Assembly (NCBI GenBank): GCA_019137255.1
Contig: WPDH01000080.1
Coordinates: 124,001 to 188,000 of the forward strand
DNA from: Corinectria fuckeliana
Lineage: Eukaryota > Ascomycota > Sordariomycetes > Hypocreales > Nectriaceae
Reading direction: 5' to 3'
DNA length: 64,000 nucleotides
The notes under the pieces are model-generated. The model saw only the letters and a program-made list of their open reading frames with translations. It did not search any database and had not been told where the DNA came from. The position numbers were made by a program, and so were the translations under genes. This document shows, piece by piece, positions 9,901-22,408 of this stretch (position 1 is its first letter; each line of letters opens with the position of its first letter).

Positions 9901-12658
9901 CTAAGCCTTGCTTCCTGGCTGCTGGTTGGCCGGCGGCTCTAGAGTATGGGTATGATCCTCGGCAGGGATGACCTCGCCATGATCAAACTGCTGGCAGATT
10001 ATCGTGTCAGCGACCCATGGTTCTTCCAGGATCTCGTCCATTCGGACTCGAGTTTTGGGGTCAATCTCGAGCATCCGGCTGACAATATGTCTGCTCTCTC
10101 TAGGGAGCAGACGCAGAATGCGCCATGGACCCTTGATGGTTTCCTTTTTCTCACCGGTCGCACCGATTGTTGTGCCGGCTGACTGTGAGGCGCTTGCAGA
10201 CGTTGACTGGTTTTCGGATCCCTCCTCCTTGGGCTCAAGTCTTTCGTGGTGGTGCCTGTCTCTTGGACCATCCTCTGCGATGAAATCCCGCGCTGGTGTC
10301 GTCGTCAAGTCATTGACCGACTTAGATGGCATGATGAGCTTCGTCGGGTCGTGTCCTGGGGTCGGATCGGCAGCGAAAAGCTTGAAAGAATTGTCCGTCA
10401 TACGCGGAAGCTTCCAAGGGAATCGGCGGAGTGTCATGCAGCAAAAGATGATTGCGAGAGACCAGATATCCACAGCCACAGCATCATACTCCTTAGAATC
10501 ATATACTTCCGGAGCAAGATAAGGATCGGACCCAACAATCCCTACGTAGTTGAATTAGTCATTCGCCATTTCGCTTCTCAAGAAAGTTCCGTTCTGAACG
10601 CACCTTTAGCGGGAACCGTCTCAGTCTCGAAGGGATACTTGAAGACGTGGGCACTCCCAAAATCGATAATTTTCATAATGCCCTTGTCGCTCACGACCAC
10701 GTTGTCAAGCTTCAAGTCGCGATGAGCAAGGCCCACGCTGTGCAGGTACGTGACTCCATTGAGGATTTGCAGGAAGGCACACGTTATCTCCTCGCGCGAC
10801 ATCTTCCCCGTCATGACAATGGCAAAGAGATCAAAAGGCGCGTACTCCATGACTTCATACCAGCGGCCCTTCTCCTGTAGGATGTCCAGCGTCTCGATGA
10901 TGTTGCCGTGGTGGAGGGTAGATCCAACACAGAACTCAGCCGTGACCTTTTTGTTGTACTCCTTTTCGGTTTCGTAAGTGTGCCTGGCACGGAACTCCTT
11001 GACAGCGAACACGGTCCCGTCGTCCTTGCGCTTCATCAACCGAACCGAACCCCCAGCTCCGGATCCCAGAAACTTGCCCAACTTGCCATAGCGTGAGGAT
11101 AGGCTATGATCATCGGCAAAGGGTAGCTGCTGTCCTGATCGAGAGCTCGGCGGCGTCTTTGTGCCTGACGGTGGCGGTGCAGGTGACGATTCCCGTTTTT
11201 TATGGTGATGGCTATGTCCTGGCTTCCTAAAGAAGCGCTTCAGGTCCGCCATGGACCCGTGAGGACCAGGATGGCCGTGGTTGGTGGCAATGCTATCATT
11301 GTGAGTAAGTTCATCGCCAATGCCCTTCGCACTGCCTCCAAAGAAGGTAGATCCACGCTTGTCAGAGAGGCTCGTTCTCGAAGCATGAGGGGAACCATGC
11401 TTCTTCTTCCTAGAAAAGACGAATCTGGGATCGATGGAGTGCTTAGTGGCAGCTTGCGGGGGCGCCGGGCGGCGACCCTTGGCGTACGGGTCATTGAGAT
11501 CGCCGCCAGGGGTGACAGGTTTGGAGTAGAAGTTCGACGCGGAGCTCCGGGAGGGACTTGAATCTCTAGAACCAGGCACGGAGCCGGGCCCTATTCCGAA
11601 CATTCCTCGTCGATGTGATGATGATTTGTGCCGCTCCTCAGCCGACGAAGCTCTCCGAATAGAATGCTCTGAAGAAGGAGCTCTGTGAGACGCGGGCCTC
11701 CTCTCAGGGGCCGGCGTGGGCTTTTCCTGAGATGAGGACGGCTGAGGGGTAATTGTTGGAGGCTCGTGAACGGCCGGAACACCCGCGCCATCCTTGGCCA
11801 CCTTGTCAATGCCGGCATGGCCAGACCCAGCTGGGGTAAGTGGAGGAGACGCCAAGGTTGAAAGTCGAGGGCTGCTGTGAGGGGATTGGAAGTTGGCCGA
11901 GGTCGGCGTTGTTAACCTGGTGGATTGGCCGGACTCATCTTCGTTGGAAGGGACCTGAGGACGAACCAGTCAGCATCAGCAACCATCGAGTTGTACGAGA
12001 GGCTGGCGATTCGACGGCTTTAGCTCCGGGATAAGCACGTCGACCCCAAGGGGAGCGAAAAGCAAGTCCCCAGTGTAACAGTGAGTGAGATATGAACCAA
12101 CACCACATGGTGGAGGTTGCCTGCCATAAGCAACCCCGTTGGTCTGAAAAGAGGGGCAGGAATTCACGGGTCACATACTCTGGAGGGTGGAAGAGAGAAG
12201 GCCTCGAATTGACCAGTATTTATGCGCATCTCTTGAAGAGAGCGGCCATGCAGCGACTTGGTGAAGGCATGGAGCTGATCGGCTGTGACCTGAGTGAAGG
12301 AGCTCGTCTCTTCCTGCTCGGCCGGGTTGCTTGACGATGGTTCATTGACAAAGGTCGCGGTAGATACGGCAGGCGTTATCTCCTCGGTGGTGGAGGAGAA
12401 GCGGACGCCGGCAGTGTCATCGTGGGTCTTGTCCTCGGCGCTGGACGAAGCTGCGGGGTTCTGAGGATGCTCGGAAGCTGTTTCACGCAAAGGGTCAGCC
12501 ATTGCGATCGCTTCAGGCGTTGATGGATGATTGACGGTTGATGCGCCAGCCCAAGAGCGAAGGCGGGGCAGTACAGCAACCCGGCATCGCCGGAAGAGAA
12601 ACTCACCAGATGCATCCCTTGCGGCGGGATGGTCGCCGAGGGGAGATGGAGGAGCCAT
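9901..12658 (-). CDS. sat4: Ser/Thr protein kinase, Sat4/Hal4-Hal5 family
   Basis: Fungal-specific kinase family that stabilises plasma-membrane nutrient and potassium transporters and affects salt tolerance. Exons: 12607-12658, 12179-12510, 10604-11954 and 9901-10541, giving 791 aa. The phases agree at every join, and the last gives KGIVGSDPYLAPEV. The N-terminal ~415 residues are low-complexity Ser/Pro/His-rich. The kinase domain (about 417-755) shows FLGSGAGGSV, FAVKEFR, HRDLKLDN (near 540), IIDFGSAHVF (near 559) and the APEV motif. The first exon and its GTGAGT intron are inferred; if that intron is a 5'-UTR intron, the ATG at 12502 gives a protein 20 residues shorter. Family assignment is firm. 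Confidence 0.88.
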
Positions 12659-15600
12659 CGGATGGAGTCGATTCTGAAGAGGGAGAGTCGTTCCAGGGCG
12701 CAGGCGTAGGCGAGGGAGCGGGAAGGGAGGGTTTGAAGGAGAAGTGAAGTTGAGCAAGACTTGCGACGAAGGATGATAAAAGCTGCTTGGTGGCCGTGGT
12801 GGGGCATCCTTCTACACTCTTTCCGTGCTGCTCCCACGACTCACGCTCACCCGCACTTTACGGAGACGCTCGTCACAAAAAGCTAGCACGTACCATTGCG
12901 GTATTCAATGGCCCTAGACTGAAGCTAGAGGCGCGCTAGACCGTACCGCCGTGCACCTGGGGGCGACTCGCTCAGACTTGGTAATAGCCAATATCATCAC
13001 CAACCCCGTGCTCTTCAATCCTACCTGTAGTTCACGACTTTTCACCCAGCCCTGCAATAATTAATTAGAGCTTGTGCCCGACCATCTGTGGCATAGTCAC
13101 ATATCCCGCTCCCACGTTGCAGGTGTGCATGTGATACATGATACATCGCACCGCCAAGGGACAAGCCGAGACAGGAAGCACCTTGCATCTTGCTCGTCCA
13201 GACGCATTATTTAGCGAATCGATGACCTCGATCAACTACTCCATTTGGTGACAGTGGTCTCCTTGGTCCCGGCGCATGCTCTAGCAAGGGCTCCTTGTAG
13301 CAAAATTTTCTAGTAGAGGCGATAGATGCCCAGTTGACTGGGTTCGGTAGATGAACGTTTGCTCTTTGTTCTTTTTGGGCATTCAGGCGCAGATGACTCG
13401 TCGACTTCCCCCCAGAGCCCATTCGTTGGGGGAACCATCACCCTTGCAAATTTGTTCCGCTTGAATGCACCTCGGTTGTTTCATTCGCCGCCATATCAGA
13501 CTCCAAATGTGACCCAAGGATAGTTCGGCGAGTTGAAGGAGCTCATTTTACAGTCTTCATTCTACAAATAGTATTGACAAAGCAGTTCTGAAGGAAGCGA
13601 TCCATGTACAGATGTACCCTTGTTCGAGAAACCCTAGATATGTATGGCAGCTTGTCGTCCTCGGCCGGAATACTTGCTGCTCATCTATCAGTGGATCTTG
13701 ACAACCACGTCGTTTTGCCACTCCTGGTGTCTCCTTCGAGGCTTTTTTTTCTTTTCTAACGTTAACGACTATCTAAGCCAGACCTGTCCCTCTGATTTGT
13801 GGGCTTCACTTTAGCTACATTTTTCGACGGCCCATCTAAATATTACAGTGGTTACCATGGCTCCTTTTTTTTCATCTTCTCCAGCCGGATAGCATGAGCA
13901 GCCAAAAAATGAGCCGATACTCGGGGTTCTGGCCTAATCAATGTACGACTTTCTGGCTGAGAAAGCTCCAACATGGGGGTTCAGAGGCTGTGGATCTGAT
14001 TAAGACAAGGATTCAATGGCCCCTAGTCTAGATACTTGAGAAGAGGTACCTATTTTAGTCAGGCGGTGACAAAGTGCTGGGGACAAGAGTATGAGGATGC
14101 GCAAAAGCTCAAGGCAGATTTGGTTGAAACCTTGTCCGCAGAGGATGGGAGATTGAAGCGAGGATGCTCTTTTTGATGCAATAGGGCTCATTCCGTTTAA
14201 CGAGGTATATGGGCGCTACTACCTCGGATGGATGAGCCGTGCTTTAAGAGTACTTCGTACAGACAGGGCTTTTTCAGGGTACCAGATCCCCGCAGATGTC
14301 CGCTCTTGTACAAGTATTACAACCACCACTTTAGCATCTTAGGTACGAACCAGGTGCCAACCGATGGAAGGCCGCGTCTGCGTGTGTCATCGTACTCAGG
14401 TACGAGTACATAAAAGAAAAATTCTTCATGTGCGCCATCTACCAATAAGTGTGCAATCCATGAATAATGACGGGCCGCAGTGGCGGTACCTTCGGAGCTT
14501 CACAGGCTAACAGCCGGCCGAGCTCCGGTCACTTTTACCGAGTGGCAGTCAAGCCCCACCTGGTATCAACTGTCAAAGTTGTTCATCGTTCCGTCTTCGC
14601 GCCTTAGGTATGAGCCCAATATGGTACGTCCTCTGAAGTAGCAATTACTAGGCATGTCACAGGTTTCATTCTCCTTTATTTGGCATTGATTCTTGGGTTG
14701 GGTAGCTGTCCCTGGTTTAGTACCTTACACAGCACGTGCTTGCTGGTACCTACTCGCTTAGGTACCTGGTAGTTCCATTACCAGGCCAAAATGGAAAGCT
14801 TCTAGACTCTAGACTCGGGCCATGTAGGTATCTAAGGCTGTCTCGACTCTCGATTCGTTCGCTATCCTCCGGCCATGGACTAGCTTGAAAATTGGTAGTC
14901 TACGATCAATCACGCGCAAAACATCAGCGCGTAGGAGCATGTAAGTACGTACGTAGGTTGCTACGGAAGGCGTTCCCGGAACTCATGGCGCTGTTACTCA
15001 GCCCATCTCATCTCAACGCCCATGTCCCTCGATCGGATAGTGGGCCACCTTACCGGGTCTTTGATTCTATTTCCAGACATGTCCCGGGCCTCTCTAGAGC
15101 CTTCCATCCCAATTAATGGTGCGCTAAACCTTGTCGTCCTGATGATGATTCAGAGGCCTGAGAGGTACCTACCTGTCTAGGAAATTAATTACCAATGTTT
15201 CACGGCCTTACGACCCGACGATCCAGGGAGCAGATCCTGTTCCCCTTTTATTTCAACCAAGTTCCTTGAGCTTTCCAACCGTCCAAGCAGGCAAGCAAGG
15301 CACAGCTCCTTCTGTGGCCGTCCATTGGTACAATACCAAGTAATGATATGTATGCCACGCGTAAAGTGGACCATGCAGGCAGCAAGTATAGCCATGTATT
15401 TACTCTTATTGATCGCATGGATCAGTTGCACTGCCTACTTGTTCGTGTCTGCCTGCTCGTCAAGTAATGCTGTGGCGATCGAGATTCCACGTGCTCAGAT
15501 GCAGTCGGTTCTGCTGGCCTTCCTAGTCAAAATGCCAAAGTGCTTCAAGCCTTCTCGTGAGTACGTGCGAGCATAATCAAGCAAGGAAACCCGTAGGTTA

Positions 15601-15740
15601 TTCAACTCGTACATTCTCTTTCTAGATGGTGCTGTTCCAGTCCATCCTCTATTGTACATAGTCGGCACCTGGTCGTAGGTGGTTCATACACGCCCATGGT
15701 CACATCAACAAGCCCATCTCTAACTTCCCGAGTCCATTTA
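12659..15740. other. Intergenic region, no gene seen
   Basis: About 3.1 kb, somewhat AT-richer than the coding DNA, with scattered GGTACC/CCTAGG words and one GTACTTCGTAC at 14250-14260. Open frames are short and carry no recognisable domains. Confidence 0.45.
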
Positions 15741-16284
15741 TCAAGCCACAACATTGATTCCTATCGATTTCGCCTGATAAATTATGGAGTTGCACAGCGA
15801 CTTCAGGGACAGTCCAGATAGACGCAGTTCGGTGTGCTTAATCTTGGCAATCTCGTAAACGTGCTTGAGGCTGACGTTGCCCACGGTCTCGTGTCCCGGA
15901 CTGCTTGCGCCTTTCCGGTTTCCCTTCTTGTTCGTAGGTGCTTGCGCGGCGTTGAGCAGCAGCCAAGATGTGTGCGGCGTGCGGATGTCGAAGTGAAATG
16001 ATCGGTCAGGGCGGACGACCACCTTGCAGGGCACTGGCGTGCCGACGATGATGTGGGCGGTTCTCGCATTAAACTCCTGAGCATCAGTTTAGCTACTGAC
16101 CTCCAGCTGGCTCCCGAGAATGCCTCTAGAGACTCGCGGCAACGCTCCATACCTTGCAGAAGTCCATCGACTTCACACCTTTGCTACCCAGCGCGGGACC
16201 GACGGGGGGACTCGGACTGGCCTGACCAGCTCCCACGATCAGCTTGACGATCTGGTCGACTGCTCCGGTGCCTCGTTTCGACAT
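15741..16284 (-). CDS. Mitochondrial large-subunit ribosomal protein uL11m
   Basis: Component of the mitoribosome stalk base that binds the GTPase-associated rRNA. Two exons (16153-16284 and 15741-16076) give 155 aa, close to yeast Mrpl19 (158). Motifs: VKLIVGAGQASPSPPVGPAL, GSKGVKSMDFCK joined to EFNARTAHII across the intron, PCKVVVRPDRSF and KHVYEIAKIK. The start MSKRGTG is the family-standard one. The same frame stays open upstream to another ATG at 16434, adding 50 residues rich in Arg/Lys (see findings). Divergent from krr1. Confidence 0.93.
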
Positions 16285-16582
16285 ATCGGCGGTGGTTGTG
16301 GGATTCGACGAGATCTTGTTACGAGACCTTGCTACCCAAAGAAGCTTCTTCACCCTGAGTTGCGAGCTGAAGAAATTCGAGAGTCCACGCCTTGGCGCCG
16401 TGATTGGCCACGCCAGGGGTCTCATCCCCCACATCAGGCGGGCTCCACATCTTCTCGCGGCCTTCGGATTCTTTGCATCAGAAAAAATCTTGGGAGCCCG
16501 CCCAGAGTGAGCCTTCACAAATTCTCTGTTTCAGCCCTTTCATCTTTCCACCTCCAGCTGGCCCGAGAGCGACACCGCCACG
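16285..16582. promoter_or_regulatory. Divergent promoter shared by uL11m and krr1
   Basis: The 298 bp between two divergent start codons must hold both promoters. An ATTGG (CCAAT-box complement) lies near 16402. I saw no PAC or RRPE ribosome-biogenesis motif. If uL11m starts at 16434 the shared space shrinks to 148 bp. Confidence 0.6.
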
Positions 16583-17548
16583 ATGCCCTCTACACACGAG
16601 AAGCCCAAGCCGTGGGATACGGACGACATTGACAAGTGGAAGGTCGAGACCTTCACCCCCAAGGACAATGTCGGCGGCACCTTTGCGGAGGAATCGTCGT
16701 TTGCGACCCTCTTCCCCAAGTATCGCGAGATTTATCTCAAGGAGGCCTGGCCTCTCGTCACCCGCGCCCTCGAGAAGAACGGCATCGCCTGCACCCTGGA
16801 CTTGATCGAGGGTTCCATGACCGTCAAGACGACCCGGAAAACGTTTGACCCCGCCTCCATCCTCAATGCACGCGACCTCATCAAGCTGCTAGCTCGAAGC
16901 GTCCCGGCGCCCCAGGCCATCAAGATCCTCGACGATGGCGTCGCTTGCGACATTATCAAGATCCGAAGCCTTGTGCGGAACAAGGACAGATTCGTGAAAC
17001 GCCGCCAGAGAATCCTTGGTCCCAACGGCTCGACCCTCAAGGCCCTCGAGCTGTTGACCCAGACGTACATCCTCGTCCATGGCAATACGGTGTCGGCGAT
17101 GGGACCCTACAAGGGCTTGAAGGAAATGCGCAGGGTCGTCGAGGACTGCATGGCCAACATCCACCCCATCTACCACATCAAGGAGCTCATGATCAAGCGT
17201 GAGCTCGCCAAGGATCCCGAGCTCGCCAACGAGAGCTGGGACCGCTTCCTCCCCAACTTCAAGAAGAAGAGTCTCAGCCAACGACGCGTGCCACTCAACG
17301 TCACCGACAAGAGCAAGAAGACCTACACGCCCTTCCCGCCTGCGCCCGAGAAGAGCAAAGTGGATATGCAGATCGAGAGTGGCGAGTACTTCCTTGGCAA
17401 GGAGGCCAAGGAACGTGCGGCCCAGAACGATCGCAAGGAGAAGCAGAAAAGTCGGAAGGAAGAGAAGGCTAAGGAGAGAGAGGCCGAGTTTGTACCGCCT
17501 GAAGAAGGTGGTCGGCCAAAGAAGAAGCGGAAGAAGTCGGCGGAGTAA
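16583..17548 (+). CDS. krr1: KRR1 small-subunit processome component
   Basis: Nucleolar KH-domain protein needed for 18S rRNA processing and 40S assembly. Intronless, 321 aa, matching the family (about 316-350 aa). Conserved N-terminus KPWDTDDIDKWKVE; the divergent and canonical KH region covers roughly residues 45-205, with RRQRILGPNGSTLKALELL, YILVHGNTVSAMGPYKGL and NIHPIYHIKELMIKREL. It continues to NESWDRFLPNFKKK and a very basic tail ending PKKKRKK, likely nuclear targeting. The start ATG sits in good context (CACCATG-like, cacgATGC) and aligns with the family N-terminus. Divergent from uL11m and convergent with the oxidoreductase gene 216 bp downstream. Confidence 0.97.
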   Translation: MPSTHEKPKPWDTDDIDKWKVETFTPKDNVGGTFAEESSFATLFPKYREIYLKEAWPLVTRALEKNGIACTLDLIEGSMTVKTTRKTFDPASILNARDLIKLLARSVPAPQAIKILDDGVACDIIKIRSLVRNKDRFVKRRQRILGPNGSTLKALELLTQTYILVHGNTVSAMGPYKGLKEMRRVVEDCMANIHPIYHIKELMIKRELAKDPELANESWDRFLPNFKKKSLSQRRVPLNVTDKSKKTYTPFPPAPEKSKVDMQIESGEYFLGKEAKERAAQNDRKEKQKSRKEEKAKEREAEFVPPEEGGRPKKKRKKSAE

Positions 17549-17764
17549 ATGTAGGATGGGCTTGTGTCTATCGAGGTGGGCAACCGGTGTGAGTTGCAAA
17601 TCTGTGTCCAAACGGACTCTCGAGGCGTTTGATACCCTTAAAATTGACATTGGCGTTCTTCAAATTACTAGTTCGTGTTTACGACTTCTCGAAATGCTTG
17701 CTATCTTGACATCTTACCCGTGCCTCTGTGCTTACGAGACTCTCGCAACAGCTTACACTTCCCT

Positions 17765-18919
17765 TCAAAGCTTCGGCGGAGACTCACTCCCCACATTGAT
17801 CTGAATGACCAATTTGCCAAACTGCTTTCCCTTGTCCATGTCAGAGAACAGGCTGTCAATCTCAGCAAGGTTGTCCAGTCCCTTGACACTCCTGCTGACG
17901 ATGGGGCTGATCTTCTTCTCGTTGACAAAGGCAATCATGTCTCGGAACTCCTTGCGCGAGCCCATTGTCGATCCCTTGAGTTCCACATTGGCCATCACCG
18001 CCGACATGAGCCAGTCCATCTTGGGCGACACCGTCATGCCGTACTGCGAAATGACGCCGCCGGGCTTGAGCAGCCGCACAGTCTTGCCCACGACGTTGCC
18101 TCCCGCGCCGTCGATGACGGCGTCGAGATACGGCCGATCTGCGGGGAGCAGCTCTCGGAGCTCCTTATCCCAGCTGTCGCTTCGGTAGCTGACGCCGCCC
18201 TTAGCGCCCAGCTCCTTAGCTCGCGCGATCTTAGCCTCGTCGCCAGAAGTCACGAAGACGTTGCACCCGAAGCCGATAGCGAACTGCAGCACCTGCAGGG
18301 CCACGCCGCCGCCAATGCCCGTGACGAGCACGTTAGCCCCGGGGAACGCGGCGTTGCTCTTGGTGACCAGGGCGCGCCAGCCCGTCAGGCCGACAAGGGG
18401 CAGCGCAGCGCCTTCGGCGGGTGTGAGGTGCGCCGGCGCGGGCTCGACTTCGTCCTCGTGCACGGCGATGTAGTCCTGGGCAGTGCCGACCTCGGTGAAC
18501 TTGGAGCCGCCGGTGACGGTGAACTTGCGGATGTCTTCTGGGGCACCGGGCTCGGACTCCCAGCCGCGCATGGGGGTGAGGATGACGGGCGCGTTGAGGA
18601 GGTTCTTCCGCGTCACGGCGGAGCCAACCTCGACGACGGTGCCGTATCCATCGGCCAGCAGCGGGTTGGTGAAGGAGATGCCCGGGTAGAGGTGGCGGCG
18701 GATGAACAGGTCCCGGTGGTTCAGAGCGGCGGCTGAGAGGCGGACTAAGACCTCGTCGGGGCCGGGGGTTGGCTTGGGGACTTCTTTGATCTGGAGACTA
18801 GCATCGAATCGTCAGCATTGTTTCAGCGGCATCTTAGCGAGTGAAATGGTGCCTCACGGGTAGTAAACCTGACCCGGCTTGCCACCTTCGATATGCTGGA
18901 GAGTGAGGGCTCGAGGCAT
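17765..18919 (-). CDS. Medium-chain dehydrogenase/reductase, zinc-less quinone-oxidoreductase type
   Basis: Predicted NAD(P)H-dependent oxidoreductase; substrate unknown. Two exons (18858-18919 and 17765-18797) give 364 aa; the intron splits a Pro codon and yields QVYYPLQIKEVPKP. GroES-like N-terminal fold with EVLVRLSAAALNHRDLF and LLADGYGTVVEVG. The Rossmann fold starts at VLVTGIGGGVALQVLQFA, followed by GCNVFVTSGDEAKIARAKEL. The Cys/His ligands of zinc alcohol dehydrogenases are not at their usual positions, so a zinc-independent mechanism is inferred. Fungal relatives are often labelled alcohol dehydrogenase or YogA-like. Convergent with krr1. Confidence 0.88.
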
Positions 18920-20984
18920 TGTGGATTGTGTTTAGTGGATTGTGTTTAGTCGGACTGCTAGAGTTTTGTTAATGAGACGGCTGAAATACCGCAGCCGATA
19001 TTGAACAGGATGCCGTAGGATATCTACTCGATGATATACTCCGGTGCAGGTTCGTTGACTAATCCAGCTTCTATCGGCGGGCCGGGGACGGAGGCTCGAT
19101 GCTGCTCGAATTGAGCCGACCCAAACGCCCCGCATCACCAGTGCCGTGGCCGCGGGGACGGACCTCGGCTTCAGAGTTAGGGCGATCGCAACCTCCGTGA
19201 ATGACGATACCATCCAGCATGTCTGCAATTCAACTGTCTATACATTCATCCACGGCGAGGATTCTGGCGATTTCTGAAGTAGCATACGGCTGACGCATAC
19301 TTGCTCCCCAAGTCAAACTCGGTGTCGTACTAAGGCCGCCGGAGGTGGTGCTCTTACCGAATGTCCGTTTACACGGTCAAAGTGACCGGAGACCCGGGAT
19401 AACGTCCGGTTATATATTTCGCCTAGGATCAACGGCCGCCAGAGCACCCATTTATAAGGCCGGATGGCGGGAGGATGCAATTCCTTGAACCAGGCATACA
19501 TAGCACGGCTAAGGTGTTAGCAATAAAATAGTACATTGATTCTCTTCCTCTTAAATCAGGCTTCAATTTAGATTACCCAATAACACGTACAGTTTACTGT
19601 GATCTCCCTGCAAACGAACAACAGTGCTTAAGAAACAGGTGACCATTCTCAGACACCAAAACAATTCAAGAGGTCTTTAAATCGAGCTACCACCTACCTT
19701 ACATACCATACCGTAAGTTCGCGCACTCATGTTAAATTTATCCTGGGCCTACCCTATAGCTCTTGGGGGATTGCCATCGACTAGTCAGATTTCTATCTCA
19801 ACGATGAGTGTGATATGATGGTGGTGCTTCGTCTTGTGTAGTAAAGGATATTCTCGTTCAGAGGTTCGTTAATTTTCAATATTTTGTCTGCGACTTGGTG
19901 ACCGGGAAACCGTCAAATAATGGTTGCCGAGTTAAACGACCAAGACAAGCAAAGGATGAGGGATTCTGATGTGGCGGAGGGCAAAGAAAACCCGAGCAAT
20001 GAAAGGGGGACACATTAGACCAAATAATACTGGAGATGGTAAATGAGGCGTTGCAGTGTGACTACTGAATATCTCGGAGTCTATAGAGCAAAAGTGAAGT
20101 CATCGATAGATCTGCTCCCTGCGAAAACATTGCGAATTCCCCGAGTTCCCCGAACACGCCAAGTAATTGGGACTGATAGTGACATCTTGTCGATTGACTA
20201 AAAACCACACGCAACCACACGTGTAGTGCTGGTACCGGTACCGTCGAGTGGTCCCCGAGGTCGCCGACCATTGACCGTCCGAGCTGTCACGAATCGCGCC
20301 GCGTCAGGTCCGTGTCTTCGGCCGTCGAGCGCCCGGGGTGCACCCTTGCTCGCCGCTGGGTGTCGCTCCGCACATGGCGTTCGTCAGCACTTTATTTATT
20401 CGTTACTATGCATATGCGTCCGCTTTGGCTGTCGCGGGTGATGTCCAACGATATGTGAATCATTATGTAGACTTTTGTGTGTGTTGCGTGGCTTTAGGTA
20501 TAACAACCTCCATGACGCCCGTATTTAGAACTTGCTTCGATGATTCTGATCTGGCTACTACAGTAATTGTGTTCCCTATGGTCATGCGCCTGTTAACTAA
20601 GACCGGAAAATCACCAGCTGGCCGTTTCCTAATTCACAATCTCGTCTGAAGATGGCATCACCTCGTCCTATCTGACGCTAGCGGACCTGGTGCGGATCTG
20701 CTGGTCCCGTTCTTCTTTTATAATTGTCAGTCCCGCTTCACATCTCCACAGCACCCTTGTCTGCTTCGGCGACCTCACAGCTTTCTTAAAATACACCTTG
20801 GATTGATCTGTGATCGGCTTGTCAATCTGGTCACCTCGGTGACATTGCAACTGCGAGCCTTTCTCTCCGTCCAAGGCGGCCGCGGGTACTTAAAGGGAGG
20901 AGGAACTGGCGTTGCTCTCCGGTCATCGACTCCTCGCCCACTACAAAACAATACAAAGTAACTCTCACAATCAACTCCTCCATC
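18920..20984. other. Intergenic region, no gene seen
   Basis: About 2.1 kb forming the divergent 5' flanks of the oxidoreductase and the transporter gene. AT-rich around 19500-20100. A GGTACCGGTACC palindrome occurs at about 20231. No credible open frame. Confidence 0.45.
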
Positions 20985-22031
20985 ATGGCTACTCTGCTCT
21001 CAGGCGCAGTGTTTGGCGCTACTACAGTGGCCGCTGGTATTGCCTATCCATCAGTCATAATCTCCCAGTTCAAGTTCGAGGACTGGCATATGCTGCAGAC
21101 CTTCCTCGGCGCAACCGCCAGCAGCGCGTAAGCTCGTCGCTCCTTTGACTTTTCCTGTATTACCTGCTGACTGAAGAGCTCTAGTGTCATTTACAAGATT
21201 GTCGAGAGCCTCGGATACGTCTCTCTCAAGCCTCGCAGTTCCTCTCCGACCGGCCTCTTTTCACAGTATGACGGGAACATCATCGGCGGCGCCTTGCTCG
21301 GGGCTGGCATGGCTCTTTCAGGGTCATGTCCCGGCACTGTGTTTGCTCAGTCGGGTCTCGGGCTCCAGACCGGGTTTTATGCTTTGGGAGGCGGCCTCGT
21401 AGGAGGTGTTGCGTACACGGGAATCATTTCCAAGGCCATCAAATGGCAGAAGGAAAAGACAGGCGTTAAACCACACGCCGTTACACTTGGGGAGCAGCTG
21501 AGACTCTCCAAGACCTCGACTCTGATCCTCTTCGAAAGTGTTGTCTTGTCGGCTTTTGCCGCTTCAGTCCTCTACACAAAACACCCCTCGGACTGGACTC
21601 TCCTATCCGCGGGAAGTGGCCTCTTCATAGGCTTCGCTCAACTGTTCTCGCTCCTCACTCGCCGGTCCATGCTGGGCGTCTCGACCTCGTACGAAGAGGC
21701 CGGCAACCACTTTTGGTGGCTCGTCCGGGGTGCCGACGCCAACTACTGGCCCAGCAGTCGACAGAACATGCTGTTTGCAACGGGCGTGGCGGCAGGCGCT
21801 TGGGTCCTCGCCCAGAATGCCCCCTCGTTGCTTGCCGCCCAGGCCGTTGAGACGGCGCCGGTCCTGGCTGTGGCAGGCGGGTTTCTGATGGCTGTGGGAT
21901 CTAGGATCGCAGGGGGGTGCACGTCTGGCCATGGCATTAGCGGGTTGTCGTTACTGTCGACGTCAAGTCTTGTTACGGTTGTGTCTATGTTTGCGACTGG
22001 AGGCTTGCTTGCTCCCTTGGTCCACCAGTAG
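20985..22031 (+). CDS. YeeE/YedE-family membrane transporter (sulfur compounds)
   Basis: Polytopic membrane protein of the family that includes the bacterial thiosulfate transporter TsuA. Two exons (20985-21127 and 21185-22031) give 329 aa; the GTAAGC intron splits an Ala codon. Two characteristic Gly/Cys motifs are present: GSCPGT (about 94-99) in the first half and RIAGGCTSGHGISG (about 288-301) in the second, inside an alternation of roughly eight to ten hydrophobic segments. These conserved cysteines are thought to handle the substrate in TsuA. Substrate here (thiosulfate or a related sulfur anion) is inferred from the family. Convergent with a RidA gene. Confidence 0.9.
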
Positions 22032-22408
22032 TATATTGTCGCTTAGCATGGCGATGTTACTCAATTTGATGCTAGCCTTACTCTTTGGGATTAATGTTGA
22101 CGTTTTGAACGAAGAATCCTAGATCACTTAGGTGGGCGGCTGTATATGTACTTTCCTAGATCGCTGATTACAACCGCTCGAGCTAGAGGATGGCTCTGAA
22201 GATCAGTCGAAGAACGCCTCTTTGCAAGAGTATGGCTCCTCAACTAGATGGACCTTTAACTTCAACCAAGAGAGTTTGAATGCTAACAAACACTCTGTTT
22301 CAGATAGGGCTTAAAGTTACCTCTCTGACTTCAATGCTCTGTCATTCACACTGAGGTTCGGTTGTAATTGTATACAAGGTTAAAAGCATCGAGATCCTGG
22401 CTACCAAC
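22032..22408. other. Intergenic: converging 3' ends
   Basis: 377 bp between the stop codons of the transporter and the RidA gene. It presumably holds both 3' UTRs. Nothing else seen. Confidence 0.5.
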
